This document shows, in pieces, positions 1 to 6,546 of a stretch of DNA of 11,558 nt. Source of the DNA: JBCDIQ01 sp039024295 (lineage in GTDB: Bacteria; Bacteroidota; Bacteroidia; J057); NCBI GenBank assembly GCA_039024295.1, contig JBCDIQ010000170.1:1-11558 (forward strand). Reading direction: 5' to 3'. The position numbers were made by a program, and so were the translations under genes. Below the pieces are notes generated by a model, which had not been told where the DNA came from, did no database searches, and saw only the letters and a program-made list of their open reading frames with translations. Numbering within the stretch: the stretch's first letter is position 1; each line of letters begins with the position of its first letter.

Positions 1-2
1 GC

Positions 3-71
3 CTGCATGTGGTTTGCCTGGATGACCGTGGTCGGAAAGGAGAAGTGACGGTGGAAGTGGCATATTTTTAA
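3..71 (+). CDS. 3' end of a gene, possibly penicillin-binding protein 1C
   Basis: This frame enters from the left edge and ends with TAA at 69-71. Only 22 residues are visible, beginning LHVVCLDDRGRKGEV and ending VEVAYF. The pattern of a beta-strand, then a D-x-G/R-G turn, then alternating valines and charged residues resembles the small beta-sandwich (BiPBP_C) at the end of PBP1C peptidoglycan glycosyltransferase/transpeptidases. That is a guess from the motif style; other Ig-like secreted domains end in the same way. The gene converges on the DUF4476 gene with 8 bases between the stop codons. The frame starting at base 1 also reads 15 codons to a TGA but looks less protein-like. Confidence 0.4.
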   Translation: MHVVCLDDRGRKGEVTVEVAYF

Positions 72-79
72 GGAGAAAA

Positions 80-1312
80 TTACCGCCTTCCCTGTAAATA
101 CTCATCCAGCTCTTCCACTGATCTCCTAAACGTCAGGTGATTGTTGACCTGAAAATAATTGCCAGGGTCAAATACGAAGTCATACGCATATTTAGCCAAT
201 TCCAAGCGATGGCGTTCCAGGGAGAAAATGTCCATGAGGCTGGCGACCTGACTGGAAAGCACGCAGTTGGTACCAACAATTTGCTTAGCTACCTTCAATT
301 TGCTGTCGCTAAGTGACTGTCTTTGTACGCTGTTTCTTGCCACCGCAAAGGTACCTTCATCCATGGGGGCAAAGCAGGGTTGTTGCACGCTTCGGCCCTG
401 AGCTTGGGGCTGGCTGTAGATATATTGCTGATTGGCCCTCGGGTCAGGCTCAGTTGGTACAGTTTGTATGGCTGGTTGTGCCTGGATATATTCATTTAAC
501 TCATCAATAGAGGATTCAAAATCAAATGCGTCATTGACCACATAATAGTTGCCAATGTCGTGAGTCCGGCCATAGCAGAATTTGGCAAATTCCAGTCTTG
601 TGGACTCAAAGGTAAATTGTCCTAATAATTCCTGTACCTGGGCACTGGTCAGGCAGTTATTGGCCAGTACCTGCTTGGCGATGGTGAGCTTGCTTTGTTC
701 AAATGCTTTCTCATCAATGGAGCGCTTCACTTGGGAAAACTGAAAGGTTTCCATCGGAACAGGACAGCCTATAGGCCCGTTATAACCAGGCACGTATACC
801 GGAGCAGGAGGCGGAAGCTGGTTTCCCGGAGGAAGCACCACACTACCGGGAGGGGTGGTTTGGGTGTTGTTGCCCACCTGGGTGTTACCAATGTTGATAT
901 TGATGTTAATGTCATTATTGTTGGTGGGGGGCTGCTGATTTGAAGGAGGATTCTGAGGAGGACGAGTGGCTATAGGTGGGCCGAGTGGCATACTGCTGAT
1001 TTGCCTGAGCGTCCATCTGCCTCTGTAACGAACGATCTGATAGTCCGTCTGAAAAGCAAGGGGAATGCTCACATAATTTTCACTGAACTCCCCAAGTTGG
1101 GGATTGGCAAATCGAACCCCAATGGTGTAGTACTCAAATCGTAGGTCCTGGACGGTCATGCCCCTTTGGGGAACTTCATTTTGCAGTTCTCCATTTATCC
1201 AAAGGTAAAACAGCTTGTCAGAGAAAACGACCACGGTTCCTCCTCTTTGGGCGATCAAGGAGGTTGTACTTATCAAGAGAAGAAAAGGGAGGAGTAAAAG
1301 TCTGTTGCTCAT
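80..1312 (-). CDS. Secreted protein with two DUF4476 domains
   Basis: The product is 410 aa. Residues 1-21 form a signal peptide (basic start, LLLLPFLLLIS core, cleavage near LIAQ). Residues 24-108 are a beta-rich region of unknown type. Residues 113-182 are a Pro/Asn/Gln-rich linker with an alternating Asn-Ile run near 134-141. Two DUF4476 domains follow at about 183-276 and 313-406. Both start C-x-x-P-M, share S-K-L-x-(I/V)-A-K-Q, N-C-x-x-(S/T), R-L-E-(F/L)-A-K and GNY, and end in an ELxEY helix. Each has two cysteines 37 residues apart (C183/C220 and C313/C350), which could form a disulfide in the periplasm. DUF4476 is common in Bacteroidota and has no established function. I start at the ATG at 1312 because it gives a clean signal peptide; a TTG four codons upstream is possible. 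No partner gene is adjacent on this strand. Confidence 0.85.
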   Translation of the reverse strand: MSNRLLLLPFLLLISTTSLIAQRGGTVVVFSDKLFYLWINGELQNEVPQRGMTVQDLRFEYYTIGVRFANPQLGEFSENYVSIPLAFQTDYQIVRYRGRWTLRQISSMPLGPPIATRPPQNPPSNQQPPTNNNDINININIGNTQVGNNTQTTPPGSVVLPPGNQLPPPAPVYVPGYNGPIGCPVPMETFQFSQVKRSIDEKAFEQSKLTIAKQVLANNCLTSAQVQELLGQFTFESTRLEFAKFCYGRTHDIGNYYVVNDAFDFESSIDELNEYIQAQPAIQTVPTEPDPRANQQYIYSQPQAQGRSVQQPCFAPMDEGTFAVARNSVQRQSLSDSKLKVAKQIVGTNCVLSSQVASLMDIFSLERHRLELAKYAYDFVFDPGNYFQVNNHLTFRRSVEELDEYLQGRR

Positions 1313-1367
1313 ATTCGGGTTCAATTAAAGGATATACCCAATTGTACGAGGAAAATATATCCATTTC

Positions 1368-1376
1368 TGTGGATAA
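1368..1376 (-). promoter_or_regulatory. Perfect DnaA-box 9-mer upstream of the DUF4476 gene
   Basis: On the minus strand the sequence reads TTATCCACA, the high-affinity DnaA-box consensus. It lies 55 bases upstream of the DUF4476 start, just upstream of an AT-rich TATATTTT (1352-1359) that could serve as a -7 element. A single 9-mer can arise by chance; a second copy at 6478-6486 makes it worth noting. No cluster or AT-rich unwinding region is present, so this is not an origin. Confidence 0.3.
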
Positions 1377-1440
1377 TGCATGTGAATGACAGCTTATTGA
1401 GCAAGCGTGCTGAAATCCACCAACACTGCGTAGCAAAAAT

Positions 1441-3312
1441 TTACCGCTTGTAGGCAATTTCACGCATAGGCTCAGTATCCCAGGCGTGGTCATTTTCTCC
1501 GAGATCTATCTGGCTATCCTCTCGTATTAATTCTTCTTGCCATTCAATCTGCTGGCGACTCCGAAGGATATATTCTTGTTTGTTGTGTCGTTCTGGTGCC
1601 AATTTCTGCATTGCTTCTTCATCGTGTTTACGAAACAGATGACCAGCCCGCTGGGCAGTGTGGGCACGTATGCCAAGTTGCTTTAATACGTCAACCCCTA
1701 GGCGAATAGCGGTATCCAATGACTCACGATAAATATGATTTTCGCCCATTTCTATTAGCTCATAGGCATCCCATCGGTTTTTTGCACGAACCATCACTTT
1801 GAGATGGGGAAAGTGAGCGCGTACCGTTTTCACAAGTTCACGATTTGTCTCTGGAGAATCTATACCGGAAATGAGGATTTTTGCCTCGGATGCGCCGGCA
1901 GACTCCAGCAAATCCACTCGGGTAGCGTCTCCATAAAAAACTTTGAATCCCATTTTTCGCAAGAAAGCTACCCGGTCTGAATCAAAATCTAAAATGGTGG
2001 CCTCCACACCATTGGCCCTGAGTAAGCGCCCAACCGTACTACCAAAATGGGCAAATCCTGCAATGATCACCGGGCATTTTTGATCGATTACATCTGCAGG
2101 TAACTCTTCTTCCTCTTTTACCCCAAAATTAGGTCGGATAAATTTATCATTGACAAGTAAAAGCAAGGGAGTAATGGTCATGCTGATGGCAACAACTGCC
2201 ATAAGCTGGGAAATCCATTCACTTGAAAAAATGCTCAATTGCCCTATGAAAGAAAGTAGCACGAAGGCAAATTCCCCGACTTGAGAAAGGCCGAGGGCAA
2301 ACAGCATATTCTGGTCCAGGTCCAGTTTGAATACTTTGCCAATACCAAAAAGTACCAAAGCCTTAATCGGCATGATAATGAGGACCAGCATGGCAATAGT
2401 GCCTGGATTTGCTGCGATGAGGCTAAAGTCGATAGAAGCTCCCACTGCAATGAAAAACAGTCCGAGTAGCAGTCCTTTAAAAGGTTCTAAGTCACTCTCC
2501 AGGGCATGTTTGTATTCGCTGTTGGCCAGTACTACCCCGGCGAGGAAGGCCCCAAGTGCGTGGCTCAGCCCGACCAACTCCATGAGGTAGGAAATAGACA
2601 TAACGATTAGCAGGGCTGAAGCACTGAATAGTTCCCGAAGGCGTGTGCGAGCAACAATATGAAGTAGAGGGCCTATGACAAATTTTCCAGCTGCAATAAT
2701 GACTAAGACTGCTCCAAATACCGCTAACGCATGTGCCCAACCCGGTAAGTTTTCTAGCAAATGAGCACCTCCGTGACCATTATCTGCTGTGGCCCCACTG
2801 GCTAACAATGGCAATGCAGCCAGCATGGGGATCACTGCTATGTCTTGAAACAACAGGACAGAAAAGGAACTTTGGCCTGCGCTGGTGTTCATCAATCCTT
2901 TTTCCTTCACGGTCTGTAGCACAATTGCGGTCGAAGACATAGAGAGGGCCATGCCGCCTGCCAGGGCCGCTTGCCATTCAAAGCCCATGACAAGCCCTCC
3001 GGCAAACAGAAGTGCGGTTGTCACGACCATTTGGCTTGCCCCCATGCCTACGATGGAGCGGCGCATCCGCCAGAACTGTTTCGGCTCTAGTTCCAGCCCA
3101 ATCAGGAATAGCATCATCACTACACCAAATTCCGCAAAATGCAGAATATCCTCTCCTTCTGTGCCAATGAATCCCATCACGAATGGGCCAATCAGGATGC
3201 CTGCAATCAGGTAACCAAGCACAGAGCCCATTCCCATTCGTTTGGCGACCGGGACACACAAAACGGCAGCCCCCAGGTACACCACTGCTTGAAGTAAAAA
3301 TCCTCCGCTCAC
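1441..3312 (-). CDS. kefC: KefC/KefB-type K+/H+ antiporter (CPA2) with RCK domain
   Basis: This is an inner-membrane monovalent cation:proton antiporter. In E. coli KefC releases K+ and acidifies the cytoplasm when glutathione adducts of toxic electrophiles bind its RCK domain. At 623 aa it matches KefC length (about 620). Residues 1-390 form the many-helix transporter, with GYLIAGILIGP (33-43), LLFQDIAVIP (153-162), HALGAFLAGVVLANSEYKHA (251-270) and EPFKGLLLGLFFIAVG (276-291), all very KefC-like. An acidic linker (about 399-406) leads to the RCK/TrkA-N Rossmann domain at about 413-530, with VFYGDATR at 458-465 and HFPHLKV at 500-506, then a charged tail. The glycine motif reads GFAHFG (419-424) where KefC has GFGRFG, so nucleotide or ligand binding may differ. 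Translation starts at GTG inside the stop codon of the preceding reductase gene (4-base overlap); the next ATG would remove the first helix. Confidence 0.92.
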   Translation of the reverse strand: MSGGFLLQAVVYLGAAVLCVPVAKRMGMGSVLGYLIAGILIGPFVMGFIGTEGEDILHFAEFGVVMMLFLIGLELEPKQFWRMRRSIVGMGASQMVVTTALLFAGGLVMGFEWQAALAGGMALSMSSTAIVLQTVKEKGLMNTSAGQSSFSVLLFQDIAVIPMLAALPLLASGATADNGHGGAHLLENLPGWAHALAVFGAVLVIIAAGKFVIGPLLHIVARTRLRELFSASALLIVMSISYLMELVGLSHALGAFLAGVVLANSEYKHALESDLEPFKGLLLGLFFIAVGASIDFSLIAANPGTIAMLVLIIMPIKALVLFGIGKVFKLDLDQNMLFALGLSQVGEFAFVLLSFIGQLSIFSSEWISQLMAVVAISMTITPLLLLVNDKFIRPNFGVKEEEELPADVIDQKCPVIIAGFAHFGSTVGRLLRANGVEATILDFDSDRVAFLRKMGFKVFYGDATRVDLLESAGASEAKILISGIDSPETNRELVKTVRAHFPHLKVMVRAKNRWDAYELIEMGENHIYRESLDTAIRLGVDVLKQLGIRAHTAQRAGHLFRKHDEEAMQKLAPERHNKQEYILRSRQQIEWQEELIREDSQIDLGENDHAWDTEPMREIAYKR

Positions 3313-3917
3313 TGCTGTTCTACTTTAAATCGTTCAAGGTAATCGTTTGCAAATTCATGGGCTGCCCATTCTTCGGGATCTAATACCCCTTCAATAAGCA
3401 ACCTGACCATATGTCCATATTCCTGTCCAAAGCTGTCGCAGGTAGATTTGCTAAACCTGTGCGTGCCCATTAAGGCATAAGGAGGCAAATACCGCATCTT
3501 ACACAACCAGGAAGTCTGTTCAAAAGGCCGGAGGAACTCCGGGATGGTATATCGATTACGACCTCCTGGGCTGTACCTGTCTCTTCCTCCTCCTGAGGAA
3601 AAGGCGTTGAATATCCATTTTCCTTCGAGGGCGTTTGCCCCAGGACCATACGCCCATCCAAACTCCAAAACCAAGTCAATCCATTGCTTGATCAAGGGAG
3701 GCGCACTGTACCAATACAAAGGATGCTGCCAGATGATGATATCGTGCTCGGATAAAATTTTCTGCTCCAGTGGAATGTCTATCTGGAAATCAGGGTATAT
3801 TTCGTACAAGTCACGGAAGGTTACCCTGGGATCTTTGGGGAGATTACGAACGAGTGCCGCTTGTGCGCGGGACTGTTCGAAACGAGGGTGTGCGAAAAGA
3901 ATGAGTACGTTTGGCAT
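3309..3917 (-). CDS. kefF: KefF/KefG-like NAD(P)H quinone oxidoreductase
   Basis: A cytoplasmic flavodoxin-fold enzyme that reduces quinones or similar electrophiles with NAD(P)H. In E. coli KefF and KefG also bind and activate their antiporters. The 202 aa product begins MPNVLILFAHPRFEQSRAQ, with the AHP and S-R elements of the FMN phosphate loop. It continues with DLYEIYPDF (37-45), the family signature WQHPLYWYSAPPLIKQW (63-79), GWAYGPG (87-93) and SSGGGRDRY (107-115). E. coli KefF has closely similar versions of each. The protein is somewhat longer than KefF (176 aa) because of extra residues in the middle and at the end. The frame is open upstream to a TTG at 4001, with another ATG at 3938; I chose the ATG at 3917 because the family begins exactly there. 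Its TGA overlaps the GTG start of the antiporter gene, which supports a functional pair. Confidence 0.88.
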   Translation of the reverse strand: MPNVLILFAHPRFEQSRAQAALVRNLPKDPRVTFRDLYEIYPDFQIDIPLEQKILSEHDIIIWQHPLYWYSAPPLIKQWIDLVLEFGWAYGPGANALEGKWIFNAFSSGGGRDRYSPGGRNRYTIPEFLRPFEQTSWLCKMRYLPPYALMGTHRFSKSTCDSFGQEYGHMVRLLIEGVLDPEEWAAHEFANDYLERFKVEQQ

Positions 3918-3987
3918 GAAAACCGAGATTGTACCCATGAAACTGACAGGGAAATGGCATTGTTTCGGTTCATACCTTTTCGGCAGG

Positions 3988-4875
3988 TCAGCCCCAGTCA
4001 AGCATAACGACTAAGCCTTTGTCGATAAGTGTCTCGACCAGTTCAGAAGGGTTGGGTGCAAATTGACGTTGGGCTCGATTTGCCAGGATCACGCATATCG
4101 TACCAGCTTCATGCCCAAGTGCGTTTGCAAGTGCCATCACGGTGGCGGCCTCCATCTCAATGTTTAGGATGTGCATGTCCTGAAACGAGAAAGAAGCCAG
4201 GGTTCCTGGTAAATCTTCCATGCTGGGGGATAACCTGCCAATGTAGCGTCCCTGTCCCCCATAAAAACTTTCGACCGTGTAGGTGATGCCTGTTTTTATA
4301 GCAGGAAAAGCGGTATCAATCATTTTATGCAGGCTACTGGCACCCTGGGCAGCGTACCCTCTGTAGGGAACCCCTTTTTCCTCAAAAAAGCTGGTTACCG
4401 CCGCTTCAAATTCACTGAAGGTATCCCAAAGGCCCATTCGGAACGATTGGTAGTACTGCATCATGCTGCCAGTACCAATCGCAAAGCGGGAATTGACCAA
4501 GGTACCTACCGGGATGTCTGCCTGAACGCCTCCGCAAGTACCCAGGCGGAGGAACTTGAGTGAGGTAAGGTCTTCTTTTGGCTCGTTGGTATTTAGGTCT
4601 ATATTGAACAGCGCATCTACTTCATTGAGGACGATGTCCACATTGCTGGGGCCAATTCCGGTAGAGATTACGGTTAACCGTTGCCCTCTAAGCGTGCCGG
4701 TAAGGGTGTGGAATTCTCTTTTTTGTTTCTGGAGTTCAATGGTATCAAAGCGTTGCCCGATCCGCTGAACCCGTCCAGGATCTCCCACCAGGATGATTTT
4801 TTCTGCAACCTCCCCAGGCAAAAGGTTCAGGTGGTACAGACTTCCATCTGCGTTAAGGATCAATTCGCTGTTCAT
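3988..4875 (-). CDS. Nucleoside phosphorylase, uridine phosphorylase-like
   Basis: A 295 aa cytoplasmic enzyme of the PNP/UDP family, which splits nucleosides with phosphate into base and ribose-1-phosphate. Visible motifs are the phosphate-binding VGDPGRV (30-36), the STGIGPSNVDIVLNE segment (71-85), the core LRLGTCGGVQADIPVGTLV (109-127), and NIEMEAATVMALA (238-250), whose Met-Glu normally binds the ribose. The length is greater than the usual 250 aa of E. coli Udp; with the GTCGGVQ core this points to the longer uridine/purine phosphorylase-like group common in Bacteroidota. Substrate preference cannot be read from the sequence. The gene sits 42 bases after the GNAT gene and 70 bases before the reductase gene, all on the minus strand, so co-transcription is likely. 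Its start is the ATG at 4873-4875. Confidence 0.87.
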   Translation of the reverse strand: MNSELILNADGSLYHLNLLPGEVAEKIILVGDPGRVQRIGQRFDTIELQKQKREFHTLTGTLRGQRLTVISTGIGPSNVDIVLNEVDALFNIDLNTNEPKEDLTSLKFLRLGTCGGVQADIPVGTLVNSRFAIGTGSMMQYYQSFRMGLWDTFSEFEAAVTSFFEEKGVPYRGYAAQGASSLHKMIDTAFPAIKTGITYTVESFYGGQGRYIGRLSPSMEDLPGTLASFSFQDMHILNIEMEAATVMALANALGHEAGTICVILANRAQRQFAPNPSELVETLIDKGLVVMLDWG

Positions 4876-4917
4876 GTTCGAATGTTGATTGCATCAAATT
4901 GGCAGAATGAAGGGCCG

Positions 4918-5364
4918 TCAGACAAACGACTTCACATATTTTACCACGACCTCGTCCTCAAGGCCATTTTCCATTTCCTGAAAGCCCAGAGATTTGTAGA
5001 GACCTGCTGCTGCCAGGTTTAAAGGATCGTAGCTACTCCTTATTTCTTTGCATCGGATACTTCCCTGCAGTTGCTCTACCAATAGTTTGACGGCCTTACT
5101 GCCTATTCCTTTTCGCTGAAATTCATGGTCAATGAATACCCGACTTATCCAGCAAAGCCCCGAAAATTCTCCGTACATAACCATTCCCACAATCTGGTCG
5201 GCATATTCCACACCAAATGCTTGCAGGTTTTCAAAACGAGCCTGCGCCAGGGAATACAATATAGAAGGGGTGAATCGCTCCTGCTCAGGTGTAATCTTTA
5301 CCTCCAACACCTGTTCCCAGTTGTAGCGGTCAAGCGGTACCAATCGACAGAAGGGGAGGTTCAT
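4918..5364 (-). CDS. GNAT-family N-acetyltransferase
   Basis: A 148 aa cytoplasmic acetyl-CoA-dependent acetyltransferase. The N-terminal part (CRLVPLDRYNWEQVLEVKI, 6-24) and the central VGMVMYGEF (59-67) resemble the BltD-like spermine/spermidine acetyltransferase branch. The acetyl-CoA loop is FQRKGIGSKAVKLL (82-95), and the last strand-helix pair is SSYDPLNLAAAGLYKSLGFQ (110-129), typical of GNATs. Polyamine specificity is only suggested. The frame is open upstream to a non-canonical extension starting at 5454, but residues before the ATG at 5364 do not resemble the family, so I use that ATG. It is the first gene of the minus-strand cluster GNAT - phosphorylase - kefF - kefC, with a long upstream leader (5365-5599). 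Confidence 0.85.
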   Translation of the reverse strand: MNLPFCRLVPLDRYNWEQVLEVKITPEQERFTPSILYSLAQARFENLQAFGVEYADQIVGMVMYGEFSGLCWISRVFIDHEFQRKGIGSKAVKLLVEQLQGSIRCKEIRSSYDPLNLAAAGLYKSLGFQEMENGLEDEVVVKYVKSFV

Positions 5365-5463
5365 GTGGCTAAAATACACATTCTTATTCCCAAAATTCAA
5401 ATGAAGGAGATGATAACCCTTGGTTTGTCTAGTTATCCATCTGGTTGGCCACATAAAAATGAG

Positions 5464-5488
5464 GAAAAAAATGCTGCTGATTTTTTTC
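5464..5488. repeat. Inverted repeat A7-T / A-T7 in the GNAT-mscS spacer
   Basis: GAAAAAAAT and ATTTTTTTC are exact inverted repeats separated by GCTGCTG: a 9-bp stem and a 7-base loop. The repeat lies 99 bases upstream of the GNAT start and just downstream of a candidate minus-strand promoter. It could be an operator, a 5'-leader hairpin, or an AT-rich structure shared by the two divergent genes. The rest of the spacer 5365-5599 shows no gene. Confidence 0.4.
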
Positions 5489-5494
5489 TCCTGT

Positions 5495-5525
5495 AAAATG
5501 TACCTGATTCAGTGACCTTTTACAA
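5495..5525 (-). promoter_or_regulatory. Candidate Bacteroidota-type promoter of the GNAT-kefC operon
   Basis: On the minus strand TTG (5525-5523), a 20-base spacer and TACATTTT (5502-5495) approximate the Bacteroidota housekeeping promoter (TTG or TTTG, about 19-21 bases, TAnnTTTG), with the final G of the -7 element missing. It would give a leader of about 125 bases. The fit is imperfect and no experiment supports it. Confidence 0.28.
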
Positions 5526-5599
5526 TAAAGTTCATCCTAATATTCGAATAATTTTCCTTTCTTTCTATTCAGTTCAACATCTCACAAACAAAACCTATT

Positions 5600-6421
5600 A
5601 TGGATCAAATTGACGTAAATGCTATTTGGGAAAAAGTATATACCCTTGGTGTAGAATATTTACCTAAGGTAGCCCTTGCCCTGCTCACCCTAATTATCGG
5701 TTTCTGGATCATTGGTCGTATCACCAATCTGGTGAAAAAAGCACTGGATGCTCGCGGTATGGACCCTTCTTTGAAATCTTTCCTTGCCAGCATGGTAAGT
5801 GTGGTCTTGAAAGTTATGCTCCTGATCAGTGCTGCAGGCATGGTGGGCATCGAAACCACTTCTTTTGCCGTAATCTTGGGTTCTGCTGGTTTGGCTGTAG
5901 GCCTGGCCCTTCAGGGGAGTTTGTCCAATTTTGCCGGTGGTGTGCTCATTTTGCTGTTCCGTCCCTTCAAAGTTGGGGATTTGATTGAAGCACAAGGGTT
6001 CCTTGGAGTGGTAAAAGCGATTAATCTTTTGGTTACCACCATTGTGACACCTGATAACAAAACTGTCATTTTACCCAATGCCCCGCTTTCAGGGGATTCT
6101 ATCACCAATTACAGCACGCTGGATAAATTGCGTGTGGACTTGGTGGTGGGCATTAGCTATGATGCCAACATTAAGCAGGCGAAAGACATCATCATGGAGA
6201 CGGTGAAAAAATTCCCTGGTGTGATGCAGGACCCTGCGCCCACCGTAGCTGTTTCGGAACTGGCAGATAGTTCTGTCAACCTGGTGGTTCGCCCATTTTC
6301 TTCGGTAGCCGATTACTGGGATGTGTACTTTGGAGTAACAGAAGCCGTCAAGGTGGCCCTGGATGACGCTGGGATTGAAATTCCTTTTCCTCAGCGTGTG
6401 ATTCACGAGGCAAAAGCCTAA
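5600..6421 (+). CDS. mscS: Small-conductance mechanosensitive channel MscS
   Basis: An inner-membrane channel that opens under membrane tension and releases solutes on hypo-osmotic shock. The 273 aa product is close to E. coli MscS (286 aa), so this is the minimal, unfused form. TM1 is at about 22-42, TM2 about 63-83, and the pore helix TM3 about 88-122, with the Gly/Ala packing motif GSAGLAVGLALQGSLSNFAGG (first 20 residues from 94). RPFKVGD (121-127) follows at the start of the beta domain, and KTVILPNAPL (154-163) holds the conserved P-N of the family. The C-terminal alpha/beta domain ends in IEIPFPQRVIH, also typical. The gene is divergent from the GNAT operon and is followed by an intrinsic terminator, so it is probably a single-gene unit. 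Confidence 0.95.
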   Translation: MDQIDVNAIWEKVYTLGVEYLPKVALALLTLIIGFWIIGRITNLVKKALDARGMDPSLKSFLASMVSVVLKVMLLISAAGMVGIETTSFAVILGSAGLAVGLALQGSLSNFAGGVLILLFRPFKVGDLIEAQGFLGVVKAINLLVTTIVTPDNKTVILPNAPLSGDSITNYSTLDKLRVDLVVGISYDANIKQAKDIIMETVKKFPGVMQDPAPTVAVSELADSSVNLVVRPFSSVADYWDVYFGVTEAVKVALDDAGIEIPFPQRVIHEAKA

Positions 6422-6450
6422 TTTCTCTCGTAAACGATAATTTTTTATAC

Positions 6451-6476
6451 GCCTGCTCCATTGGGGCAGGCTTTTT
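6451..6476 (+). terminator. Rho-independent terminator after mscS
   Basis: GCCTGCTCC pairs with GGGGCAGGC across the three-base loop ATT (9 pairs, one of them G-T) and is followed directly by TTTTT. It starts 29 bases after the mscS stop codon and has the classic layout on the plus strand. Its 3' arm is also perfectly complementary to GCCTGCCC at 6511-6518. Confidence 0.85.
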
Positions 6477-6477
6477 G

Positions 6478-6486
6478 TGTGGATAA
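6478..6486 (-). promoter_or_regulatory. Perfect DnaA-box 9-mer upstream of ftsX
   Basis: The plus strand reads TGTGGATAA, so the minus strand is TTATCCACA, identical to the copy at 1368-1376 and to the strong DnaA-box consensus. It lies directly behind the mscS terminator and 60 bases before the ftsX start, in the likely promoter region of the division/envelope gene group. It is only a sequence match. Confidence 0.35.
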
Positions 6487-6546
6487 CCTCGGGCAATTTT
6501 CCCTGTATAAGCCTGCCCATTGTACATTTTTGCTAATTTTACCTCC

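Noticed and set aside
1313..1324. TTG start four codons upstream for the DUF4476 protein
   Set aside because: The ATG at 1312 yields a normal signal peptide; the extension adds an acid-neutral stub with no support.
2492..2740. Open frames on both strands inside the antiporter gene
   Set aside because: They overlap a strongly supported gene, have no family features, and their residue content reflects the other frame.
3918..4001. N-terminal extension of the KefF-like protein from TTG 4001 or ATG 3938
   Set aside because: The flavodoxin-fold family begins right at MPNVLILFAHP, and the extension overlaps the phosphorylase gene without resembling anything.
5365..5454. N-terminal extension of the GNAT protein
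   Set aside because: The added residues are not GNAT-like, and the candidate promoter and leader structures occupy the region just upstream.
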